Positions 1-11,000 of a DNA stretch of 64,000 nucleotides are shown piece after piece (position 1 is the stretch's first letter; every line of letters starts with the position of its first letter). The notes under the pieces were generated by a model that made no database searches, was not told the DNA's origin, and saw nothing but the letters and a program-made list of their open reading frames with translations. Source of the stretch: Patagioenas fasciata (lineage: Eukaryota; Chordata; Aves; Columbiformes; Columbidae). The translations under genes were made by a program, and so were the position numbers. Where the stretch lies: assembly GCF_037038585.1 (NCBI RefSeq), contig NC_092524.1, positions 67,444,552 through 67,508,551 of the forward strand, in the 5' to 3' direction.

Positions 1-1142
1 CCGAAGAACTTGGTCCTGAAAGAAACCTCCCCATGCCAAGCTGGCCAAGGATGAAGAAACCCCAGGCAGTCCTCGCCAGGTCAAATGAAGCCATCTAAAG
101 CAGATTGCAGGGGTAATTTCTGCACTGACAGCTACTCAAAGGCTGAGATAAATCATTCACAAAAGACACCTATTTTTCCTCTGTTGGCTATAAAGTGAGA
201 GCGTTTAGGACTGGGCTCAGAGCTTAAAGTTCGAGATGATGAATTCCACCTTCTCAAACCATCTGCGTCGGCCCAGCGTATCATTAACAGCTCGGAGAGG
301 AAAAGAGCGGTGCCGATCGATCCTGCTATTAACATCAAGCCAGAACGTGACCCAAACGTGATCCTTAAATAATAGCTGTGCCCGCAGAGGCGATGGGTGG
401 CAAATCCTTCCCATGCCCCGGAAAAACAGAAATATCAGCCCCTGGAATCACAGTGCGTCACTTTAAAGAGTGAATCACGAACAATTTCATTCTGTTACCC
501 ACGATAACAAGCAAAATTGATCACAGGCTCCTAAGATACTACTCTGTTATGGGGGGATTTGTTGCTGGGTAAGGATGGAAGATCCCCAGGGTCTGAGGGG
601 GTTTTCTGTGGGTGCGATCTGCACTTTAATTCCCCTGGTGAGGTCTCACATTTTAGGGCTGACAGTGGAAGCAAAGGCAGTGGGTTTTCTGCCCCAGCTT
701 TCCCTTCGTGCCTTCACAGAGCGAGACACAGGACCTCACACCAATACACCCCTCCAGCCTTTGCTCCCTGGAATTCGGAAAACTTCAGAGGGATGGTCTA
801 TGGGCAGGTCACAGGAGATAAATTCATATTTATGCTTTTCAGAATGCGAAAAGAGCTGTATAACACAAGACTCCAAGGGCTTTGATCCACACGCCAGGCG
901 CAGACGTGTCCCCGCATCGTTCCCCTCGTTTGCTTCTCACCGTCATCACTCCCAGATCAATAATGCGATTTGTAGACTGGTCTGTTCCCTGGCAACACGT
1001 GGCTTGAAACAATTCCTGCAAATTTCCTCTGCCATTCACCTCCAGTTGAGCCCAGCATCAAGTGGCTCTTTTCTCAGCCCTGGTAGGTGTTTGTGTTTTG
1101 CCTGCCTTTAGGTTAATTAATTACTGATGCATTTATATGTTG
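1..1142. other. Intergenic, no gene seen
   Basis: Unique-looking sequence without a recognisable exon, repeat or RNA gene. Short open frames on both strands have no family resemblance that I can see. By vertebrate synteny GCH1 should lie to the left, beyond the window. Confidence 0.5.
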
Positions 1143-1829
1143 GAGAGCAGTGTAGGAGAAAGGGACCTGGGGGTCCTGGGGACAGCAGGGTGACCATGAG
1201 CCAGCACTGGGCCCTTGTGGCCAGGAAGGCCAATGGTACCTGGGGTGGGTTAGAAGGGGGTGGTCAGTAGGTCAGAGAGGTTCTCCTGCCCCTCTGCTCT
1301 GCCCTGGGGAGACCACACCTGGAATCTTGTGTCCAGTTGTGGCCCCTCAGTTCCAGAAGGACAGGGAACTGCTGGAGAGAGTCCAGCGCAGCCACCAAGA
1401 TGCTGAAGGGAGTGGAGCATCTCCCGTGTGAGGAAAGGCTGAGGGAGCTGGGGCTCTGGAGCTGGAGAAGAGGAGACTGAGGGGGACTCATTCATGGGGA
1501 TCAATATGGAAAGGGGGAGTGTCAGGAGGATGGAGCCAGGCTCTTCTCGGTGACAACCAGTGACAGGACAAGGGGTAATGGGTACAAACTGGAACACAAG
1601 AGGTTCCACTTAAATATGAGGAGAAACTTCTTCCTGGTGAGGGTGTCAGAGCCTGGCCCAGGCTGCCCAGGGAGGTTGTGGAGTCTCCTTCTGTGCAGCC
1701 ATTCAAACCCGCCTGGACACCTTCCTGTGGAACCTCAGCTGGGTGTTCCTGCTCCATGGGGGGATTGCACTGGATGAGCTTTCCAGGTCCCTTCCAATCC
1801 CTGACATTCTGGGATTCTGTGATTCTGTA
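1143..1829 (+). mobile_element. CR1 LINE, 5'-truncated, 3' end of ORF2 plus 3' UTR
   Basis: Runs from GAGAGCAGTGTAGG to a terminal GGGATTCTGTGATTCTGT octamer repeat, the typical CR1 3' end. The middle encodes the conserved C-terminal tail of CR1 reverse transcriptase ([14 protein letters not shown]-like in frame). It carries the 'CATTCATGGGGATCAATATG' version of the variable block (called A1 here; see findings). It is a dead, truncated copy. Confidence 0.93.
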
Positions 1830-3065
1830 CATGGCAGTGCATCAGCCGGGAGCAGAGAGAAGCAGCCAGGTCTGCTGTTCTCCATCCAAGAGCTCTGTAC
1901 CGCATGAGACATCCAGCCTTCCCAAAGGCAGTTCTCACCGCTGTTGTGTTCTCCTGGGACCAGCCAGCCAGGACCACCAAGTTGAGTTGCTCCATGACCA
2001 ACACAGTTCTGTTCTGTGGAAAGAAACTGAAGTGTGTTTCATAGCCAGAAGATGTCTGAGAGGGTAAAGCGTGTCCAAACACGGGGTCTCCCTCACCCAG
2101 CTCCACCCCAAGCACCCAAGCTGTTTGTTTTTTCTTGACTTTCCTACTCCAAAACCTTTGGTATTCACTTTATTTTACTACCTACAAGGTACGAAATCCT
2201 CCCAGCTGGAGCAACCAAACTATCCTGGCTGTGTGCGCCATCAGAGGCTGGTGACAACCACAGAGATCCATGAGGGCAACTTACACAGGGTTTGTAGAGC
2301 AAATTTTTCTTCGAGTCCGACGGCACCACTCACTCCTGCAGCAACAAAGGGAGAAGGAGTAGCTATTACCATTATTAATTTTCTAACTGGGGAATGCAAC
2401 GCCAAAAAAGCCACAGGAACTTCACCTTAGGTAGTCGCAAGTCCTCAGCGAGGGACAGAGCAGAACCCCAGTCAACACCAGCAGAGCTGACCTGAGGATG
2501 GATCGGGTTTGCCACAGAAACTGGAGACACAGGACGTCCCCAGAAGCCAAGGGAAGACATCATTCTTCACTCATAGAGACAAGTATCTTAATTAGAGTTG
2601 CACTGCCGCAAAATGTTTGCTGCTGCACTCCAGTACCAAATACTTGCAATAAAGTTATCAGATGTTGTGCTGCAAACAGACTTTCTAATCTCACCCCTAC
2701 CTGCACTGAAAGCAACAACAAAAGTTAAAACTCATACGGTGAAAGCCAGCCATCAGCTTTACATTTTCGTGATAACAATGATCGGTCTGTTGCAGGTACC
2801 ACCCGAGCTTTGCATCCTCGCCAGAGGCTGCTTGTTGCTGGGATTTAAAGCATAGCTAAAGAAAACTCCCCAAATCCCAAATAACACAAGTTGACATGGA
2901 TTCATGACATGTGAAGGGCAGATAGATTTCTTTGTTAGTATTCAATATTACAGGCCATAAAAAAAATATATATATATATATGTATGTATATATGTGTATA
3001 TATATAGGGTGTGCAGGTCTTGTTGGAGTCAAACTGCAGCATCACCTGCCAGGCCATGGGGGAGT
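1830..3065. other. Intergenic; contains a TA/TG microsatellite
   Basis: No gene is recognised. The only structure is a simple AT-rich microsatellite near 2966-3006. Confidence 0.5.
2966..3006. repeat. (TA)n/(TATG)n microsatellite
   Basis: An interrupted run of TATATA and TATGTA units directly precedes the next CR1 fragment. Confidence 0.9.
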
Positions 3066-3455
3066 AGAATCAGAGAGTTTGGGTTGAAGGGACCTCCCCA
3101 GCTCCCCCAGTGCCACCCCTGCCATGAGCAGGGACATCTTCACCAGCTCAGGTTGCTCAGAGCCCCGTCCAGCCTGGCCTGGGATGTCTCCAGGGATGGT
3201 TCATCCACCACCTCTCTGCCCAACCTGGGCCAGGCTCTCACCACCCTCAGGGCCAACAATTTCTTCCTCATGTCCAGCCTGAATCTCCCTCCTTTAGCTT
3301 AAACCCATCACCCCTTGTCCTATCACAACAGGCCCTGCTGAAAAGTCTGTCCCCATCTTTCTTATCAGCCCCTTTTAAGTACAGAAAGGCTGCACTAAGG
3401 TCTCCCCAGAGCTTCTCTTCTCCAGCTGAACACCCCAACTCTCTCAGCCTGTCAA
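3066..3455 (-). mobile_element. CR1 LINE fragment, second subfamily
   Basis: On the plus strand it begins with the reverse complement of a CR1 3' end (AGAATCAGAGAGTTTGGGTT) and continues into GGGACATCTTCACCAGCTCA and the region encoding the RT tail. It differs clearly from the major CR1 family in this window. It is closest to the copy at 55553-55838, with which it shares a long near-identical stretch. Confidence 0.9.
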
Positions 3456-5754
3456 GTAGCTCAGGTAGAAAACAAAATTCTGCGGGAAGGCACTTTCCTC
3501 CCCTGATGTCCCCATTCACCCTCCTCCTGCGCTCCTGCCTGATACAGCAACACGAAGCTCACAAGGCGAATGAGGCTTTTACGCTGGTTTTATTGGCCGG
3601 GCTGTGTTGCAGTGTTGTTTTCTTTCAGGGTAAAATTCTATTATGGAGTAAGTGCTGGAAAAGCCACAAAAAGTATTCTTTAGGAGGTGGGTGGGTATGT
3701 TATTCATTTATAGTACAAATGTTCTTTCTCTGAATAAACTCCCAGCTTCCTGCGGGTTCAGCTCTCCCTCTGAAGTCCGACAGGTTACCAATGCTCCAGC
3801 ACACCTAGGAGGTAATTTACAGATCTTTTTATAAGATAAAGGGATTGAAACACTCTGTCAACTACGGAATTAGGGAGGTGAGTGTTTGCTACTTTGGATT
3901 ATATCCCCCCTGAGAAGTTGACAGCCGTTACCCATCATTTTGGGTCTATTTTGTTGCTGCGTCTTTCCAGCAAGTAGCATCTTTGTGTTAAGTGTGGAGT
4001 ATCGACAGCAGCAGAGGTAACGGAACAGGATTGAGGAGGAATGGCAATAATCGGCTTTTTGGCACAGCAACACGGGGAGCTCGGTCGCAGCAGAGCGGGT
4101 CAGCGGATGGAGCCTCTCTGCTGGGACAGGGAATGGGTTATAGAACATTAGACATTTAATTCAGCAGTGCAATCTTCCCTCTCTGGTTTTCTGAGCACCG
4201 TAGGGACAAACAACACCAGGCAGGTCCCTTAGCACAGTTTCCAGGTTGGCTTTTCTAAAATACCTGGGTTTCCAGCAAAAAGATGACAAACTCGGGACGA
4301 GCAAGCGTTTCTGGAGAATTCAGTGAAATTCTGTAAAATTATTCAGGGATCATTTTTAAAGACAAACAGCCAGTTGCGATTTCAACTGTTTTCACTCGAA
4401 AACCCATTCCATGCTTTCTGTTCATTTTTGCTTCAGCATTTTGTTCCATTTCCCGGCGGCCGCGGGTGCTGGAGGGGAATTCGCAGCTCTGCCCGGAGCG
4501 TGTAACGGAGCAAACCCCGTGTTCGATGGAAGAAACACAACAGCATCGTGCAGCGATCCTCCCAGCAAAAAACCAACCAGGTACTTGCTTCCATGATTGC
4601 AATAGCTTCTATTTTATTGCTGTGGACGGAGCAACTGTCATCATTAAAAATCACCGCTGCGATCACCATCACGGTCACGCAGCTCTGATGCAAAGCTTTA
4701 AATCTGATGTTAGAAAGAGTTTTGGCAGGTCTAATCAGCTGTAGGGGAGCAGTGAGATCAACTGTCACCCCAAGGCTGCGGACACTGGGTCTCACGAAAC
4801 CCACAAGCATTATCGAGCAAAAATTAAACCAGGAGAAAAATTAACGGGACCTGGGGACATGTAGGATGGTGCCTGACGTCCCCAGGGATCTCCAGGAAAC
4901 CATCCACTAAATTCAGGAGCCTCCCCTTTAAACAGACCTTTGGTGTTTGTTCAGAAGAGCTACAGATTGCAAACGTCCGGCCATTGGGAAACTCTCATGG
5001 AAGTTTATTTTGGATGTTTCCTCCCTCCTCCAGGAGCCAAAAGGACTTTGGATGCTTCATGGAAGCAGCTGTAGAGCAGGACCCAGAGCGGATTCGTGCC
5101 TGTGGTTGGAAGCAAAGCGGGGACAGGGGGCAGACACAGTCCCAATATCAGGAAGCACAACTGGTTCTGATGTCCCGAGCGCAAGGTATAAATATCTTGC
5201 TTGGGTAATTTTACACGGCCTTTACATAGACGGCCTGAGCAGTCGCCACCAGGGAACCTGACAGAAAATGGATTTTATGTAGACAAATGAAAACAAAAAG
5301 CATCCATTCGCACCCAGCCCCTCTCCATGAACCTCGGTCGAGATGCTCAACTCATCATCCAAACAACTCAGGCTCGCAGGAACAAAACAAACCGCAAATA
5401 AACCATTACACACTTCACCAAGCTCATAGTGACTTTTCTATCTGAATGTTTTTCTTACCAATGCAATTCCATGCTCCTCCAATACACCCAAGTGTGGAAA
5501 TACGCTTTACTGCCTAAAAAGAAATTCCAGTCTCTGATACAATTTCTTTCAAAGAACACAGAAAAATCACTGAATTTCCTCCACTGTGTCAACACAAAAA
5601 ATTAATTCTTATTTACCTTAATCATTACTTGCTGTCTGCTATCAGCATTAAACCATTAAAATGTGTAACAATAGATGAGAACTATGGGTGACAAAAAGCA
5701 TTTAAATTAACAGGTCTTCAGGTTTTTCTCTAGTTGTATTTACCATTTACCATT
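3456..5754. other. Intergenic, no gene seen
   Basis: No recognisable exon or repeat. A modestly GC-rich patch near 4450-4520 contains GGCGGCCGCGGG but no convincing promoter or donor. Confidence 0.45.
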
Positions 5755-6678
5755 ATTCAATATATTCATCAATGATTTGGATGAGGGAATAGAGTGACTG
5801 TCAGCAAGTTTGCTGGTGACACGAAGCTGGGAGGAGTGGCTGACACTGGAAGCTGTGCTGCCATCCAGAGACCTGGACAGGCTGGAGAGCTGGGTGAGCA
5901 AAAATATAATGAAATATAACAAGGGCAAGTGTAGAGTCTTGTATCTGGGCAGGAACAACCCCAGGTTCCAGTGTAAGTTGGGGAATGACCTATTAGAGAG
6001 CAGTGTAGGGGAAAGGGACCTGGGGGTCCTGGGGACAGCAGGGTGACCATGAGCCAGCACTGGGCCCTTGTGGCCAGGAAGGCCAATGGTACCTGGGGTG
6101 GGTTAGAAGGGGGTGGTCAGTAGGTCAGAGAGGTTCTCCTGCCCCTCTGCTCTGCCCTGGGGAGACCACACCTGGAATATTGTGTCCAGTTGTGGCCCCT
6201 CAGTTCCAGAAGGACAGGGAACTGCTGGAGAGAGTCCAGCGCAGGCACCAAGATGCTGAAGGGAGTGGAGCATCTCCCGTGTGAGGAAAGGCTGAGGGAG
6301 CTGGGGCTCTGGAGCTGGAGAAGAGGAGACTGAGGGGTGACCTCATTAATGTTTACAGATATCTAAAGGGTGAGTGCCAGGAGGATGGAGCCAGGCTCTT
6401 CTTGGTGACAACCAATGATAGGACAAGGGGCAATGGGTACAAACTGGAACACGAGAGGTTCCACTTAAAGATGAAAAGAAACTTCTTCATGGTGAGGGTA
6501 TCAGAACACTGGCCCAGGCTGCCCAGGGAGGTTGTGGAGTCTCCTTCTGTGCAGCCATTCAAACCCGCCTGGACACCTTCCTGTGGAACCTCAGCTGGGT
6601 GTTCCTGCTCCAGGGGGGGATTGCACTGGATGAGCTTTCCAGGTCCCTTCCAACCCCTGACATTCTGGGATTCTGTGA
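5755..6678 (+). mobile_element. CR1 LINE with the end of the RT domain and full 3' end
   Basis: Starts in the RT palm (frame reads [10 protein letters not shown]-like), continues through the thumb and tail segment, and ends in GGGATTCTGTGA. It has the 'TTAATGTTTACAGATATC' variable block (A2), but a neighbouring marker (GATGCTGAAGGGAGTGG) typical of A1 copies, so it looks mosaic. The reading frame is interrupted. Confidence 0.94.
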
Positions 6679-7057
6679 TCCCTGGTTGACATCATGACTC
6701 CCTTTCTCTACATCCAGTGGAAAAAGGAGCTGTTCTCCAAAATGACATGTAACTATTGCCAAAAAAAGTCTAGCAAAACATCTCCCACACTAATACCTAG
6801 TGGCTTTTACAGAAGTCCCACCGAATCTTTGATCTGTAGATTTCAATGTTAAAAATCTGTTCTGAACAATCTTCCCAGTAATAATGTGAAATTAAGAATG
6901 AAAAAAGGAGGCAGTGAAAGGATGTGTAAACCCAGGGAAATAAAGCCATAAATTATAATAGAACTCTTCAGTCTTCGCTGTTATGCTGAAAGAGTTAAAT
7001 TATTTTACCTTACCTAAAAGAAAGCAAGTTTCAAAACTTGATTTTGCTTCAAATACA
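6679..7057. other. Intergenic, AT-rich
   Basis: Nothing recognisable. It lies just beyond the inferred 3' end of WDHD1. Confidence 0.5.
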
Positions 7058-7063
7058 TTTATT
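7058..7063 (-). terminator. WDHD1: Candidate WDHD1 polyadenylation signal
   Basis: TTTATT on the plus strand reads AATAAA on the WDHD1 sense strand, about 770 nt after the stop codon. A second candidate lies at 7187-7192. Which one is used cannot be told from sequence. Confidence 0.45.
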
Positions 7064-7186
7064 AGACATACCCCCTTTTCTCCAGAGAAGGTGAATACGC
7101 CTTATGATTTGTAGGAAGAAATTTGCTTCCCTTCATGACAAAAATGACAAAGGAGCCCATCACCTTAAACAAAGCAACGTTTGCAT

Positions 7187-7192
7187 TTTATT
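7187..7192 (-). terminator. WDHD1: Alternative WDHD1 polyadenylation signal
   Basis: A second AATAAA on the sense strand, about 640 nt downstream of the stop codon. Confidence 0.4.
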
Positions 7193-7832
7193 TCAAAAAC
7201 CCCAGACACTACATAAAATAACACAGACATTTTCAAGTTGTGAGCACTTTCTGCATTCGCGCAGGCTGGAACGGCTCGTTTTAGCACATTTGACCTTCCA
7301 AATTCAGCTGCTGGTCCTGGTTTTCCCGATCAGGTCGCTCTTACAGCCCCACGTGTCAAAAATGCAGCTGGAATCCCTCAATGCAGCACCGTGTTAAACT
7401 ACCTTCCCTTTTCTTGAGTGCCTTTCTCTCACCTGTGTTTGGGGTGGGCAGAAGCAACGGTGCAGAAGCTGTAACTTCACTTCTCTAAACCACAGGAGAG
7501 TTTCTGTACCCACTTTATCCTCCCCAGAGGGACTAATCCAGGTTTAGCACCAAATCTTCACAGCATGGGGCCCACAGCTCCACACAGAGCGGGGCTGGGC
7601 TGCCAGGTAACAGATCCGTGAACATTAGTTTCATAATCAAGCTTTGTGCTCATAACTTGCAAAAGATCGGGAGAGTGGATTCAACATTTCCCTCCAGAAC
7701 TGATAATAAAATACTTTCTAAAAGACTATTTGGAGTTACACGCCCTTTTTGCTATTGTTCCTTGAGCCAGTTTTTCAATCTAGGGCTGTTTAACGTTTCC
7801 AGGAAACAGAGGCTGAGAAGGTACCACGCAGC

Positions 7833-8033
7833 TTAGCTTTGCTTGAATGCAAACGCTGACAACCTGACATTCGTGGATTGATCTAAAGGCTTTGGTTTTT
7901 TGGATAAATTTGAGTCCTCTGAGTTTTGCTCCTGGTTCTTCTTCGCTTCGTCTTCATCGGCTGCAGGACGCTTGCGCTTTTTATCGTCTGTTAAATCATT
8001 AAGTGCTCCTCCTTTGGCTTTCTCAGTCCACGC
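7833..8033 (-). CDS. WDHD1: WDHD1 last coding exon (exon 26)
   Basis: Residues 1055-1120 and the TAA stop at 7833-7835. It begins AWTEKAKGG, the end of the HMG box, then a basic KKRKRP nuclear-localisation-like motif, and ends LSAFAFKQS, almost the same as the human C-terminus LSAFAFKQE (recalled). The acceptor is CTCCAAAG. Confidence 0.95.
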   Translation of the reverse strand, partial: AWTEKAKGGALNDLTDDKKRKRPAADEDEAKKNQEQNSEDSNLSKKPKPLDQSTNVRLSAFAFKQS

Positions 8034-11000
8034 CTTTGGAGAAAGTACATCGTTAAGCAGAAAGTTGCAAATTAGGCCACAAAACTCACCACTTTCTTTC
8101 ATGCACCTTCCTTCTCTGATTATAAGGAAACGTTGAAATGATTCCTGTTTAAGAATTAATAAGGATCAAGTTGGGAGCAATTTCCTCACTTTCCTTTTTG
8201 CTAACAACATTCTCCTTCGAAACTACACTTCATTTGAGCCTGTATATGAAATTGAAGCTCTTAATTATCTTTCTGGACAAACAAGAAACCCAAAAGGCTT
8301 TAGAATAAACTTAAGCCCCGATGAATTAAGTCTGGCTATGTCACTTTCAGCCCCTTCCCTTCTCTGTGATTTCTTCATCGACCACATTTCTCCCACATGC
8401 CCCATTTTGGAAAAGCTGCTTTCTGCTATTACTAAATACTCACACAGTTCATATTTTCATTAAGTATAGGTCGTATATTGTGGCACAATTCAACTCCATG
8501 AAGATGGAGAACCTAAATAACCAAGTGGGGAGAAAAATCCTCAATAAACCAGCATTAGAGAATGTTCTCTTACCATCCTTTCTTCTGACGACAGCATTCT
8601 GAATCGACTCATCCCTTCTTTTATTATCTCTGCTTCATTCAGATCAGGATTATCTGTCAAAATGTTTGCTCTGTTCTCTTCCAGCCACATCTGGAATCCC
8701 GTCTTCGGTCTAAAAGAAGCAGACAAAAAGAGTCCATTTAAGAAGGTTATAGGAAAAACATATCCCTCAAAACAACATCTCTAAATCACACCTAACTGGA
8801 GTTTTTGTGTTCTTGAAATAAAAGATATATATATAGCCAGCAGTGTGCTTACAGAACATGCTGACAAGGCAAGACTAAGTCAAGCGTTTTTATTAAAACT
8901 GTGATATATATGGAGATTAACGTTTCAGTTTTGGAATGACAAAGCATAATGTTTCTTTTCCTTTCTGACAGGATCCCATCAACCTAAAAATAGAGCATGT
9001 TTCAGCTAATCCTTTTCACAATTCTCCTTGCCGCTTGTTTCAGAACATTATCTGTAAAGGTTAATGAAAAGAATGCTAGTCCAAATGAATAATAATTACC
9101 TTCATCTTCCTCAGTTTAATGAAGTCTAAATGAAACCTGATTATAATAATACAAGTTTCATGAGGACTGGGATTGTTAGAAGATACAGTTGCTCCAGGGC
9201 AACAGGCAGATTAGTCTCAGCAAGGAAGAGACACGTGCTCTTTAGGTGATATAAGTTTTTGGTTTGTTTTCTTTAAAAAAACAAGTTGAACTAAAGCTTT
9301 TACACTTTCACATAAATCTTTAGCTTTTAGGCTTCCTTTGAGATCTGCTAGAGATGTTTAAACTTCAAGTATTTCCTCAACTTGCAACTGGCACAGCAGC
9401 ACAGTTTCGTTTATTATATCATTCAAAGGTCCTTATCAGATGCATAAGTAGCATCAAAGCAAAATTGTTGCTCAGAGCCCCAAAATTACATTTTCCATTG
9501 TTCATTTATTATTTACTCACACATATATTTGTGAAACGTTGAATACCACTGACAAAGATCTAACAATGTTTTTCCCTGTTCTTTCACTGGAATCATAACG
9601 TGGCAATTTGGAAATCCAACCAATGCATTTTACGTGGGTTTGTTTGACAATATGCGCAGTGCAAGCAGCAGTTTCGCTAAATTTCTGAAGTGAGTTCACA
9701 AACTTCACAACTTGTGAGCTACAGCTTTAGTCTTGAAGTTATGCTACTTCGTACAGTTCCGCATCTTCACAAACTAAGCGGTTTTTGGACTTGCTGTTCT
9801 ATCAAAATTGGTACACAGTGTTGAGATGCAATTGTCCCCTCACCTTCTGTTTTCAGTGTTCTCCTGCGCAGCGACTTTGGCTTCATGGGGCTCGTTTCCT
9901 GCTTTTTCTTCTCTTTCTTCCGCCGTTTTTTCACTAGAGTTCGGTGTACGAGTCTGGAAGAAGGAGGCTGCTGAAGCCTAAAGACATTGAGGTTAAAACA
10001 GAAGACAAAAGTAAGGTAAGAACACCTCACGCTCAGACAACCATACAGCTCAAGACAAAACACGCCTTGCCTAAAACCATCATAAATACTTGCATTAACG
10101 TAGCATCTAATCCATCCCGTTTCAGCACAGCAGATGTTTAGTTAACACTTTAAAATAAAAGCACAATGCAGAATGTGATTTCTACAACTGATTTTTTCTT
10201 TCCTGTTTCATGTGCTTTGAGATTATTTAAGCATCCTGCAGAAACCATAAGATGCCTTAATCAACAGGGCTTCATACTTGATCAAAGCTGGTAAAATTCA
10301 ATTTACCGTTCTTCGCCCACAGAAACAATATACAAAGACTAGAAACGTTACCTGCTTGGACTTGGGTTTGGGAGTCAGAGGTTTTATAACGAGATGGTTC
10401 TGCTTGTTTGCAGCTCGACTGCCAGACAGAGAAGTTTTCTTTGAGTATTTGCTCATAGTGTCTAGAACATTCGCCGTGGGGACCACTGGGTCCTTTTTGT
10501 TCGATGTCACCTAGCAAAACAAATAAATATTTAATTCATTTTCTGTCGTGTTCGCCCCCTCCATCCCTCCCAGTTACTTATACTGTAAATCTAATAATTT
10601 GTTGTGATTTTCAGAACGCCACAATCAAACCATCTGCAAAATTCCTACCTTAAAGGGATTAACTCGTCCTTGGCTGCTTGATGCAATTACAACTATTGGA
10701 TAGCAAAGAAAAAGGAATGTTAAAATGTGTGTATACACACACCTATATATATAAATCTATGAAACAACGTGTACATTTTAGATGAGCAGATGAACCAACA
10801 TTAGCTCCATTTCCAAAGAATGAGGATAACACTCATTGTGTGTTTCAGCCTCTGCTCAATGAAAATCAAAGAGGAAAACTAAATCCAAGGCATCAACTAC
10901 TCCACACCAAAGAAGTTTCCACCAGGCTTGAAAGTGGTCGGATAAAGAGAATTACATTTTAATAACCCTGGGAAGGTTATACTACATGTGCTCAGCGACT

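Noticed and set aside
575-1111. 178-residue plus-strand frame
   Set aside because: No domain or family resemblance, and codon content looks random. A chance frame cannot be excluded but I see no support for a gene.
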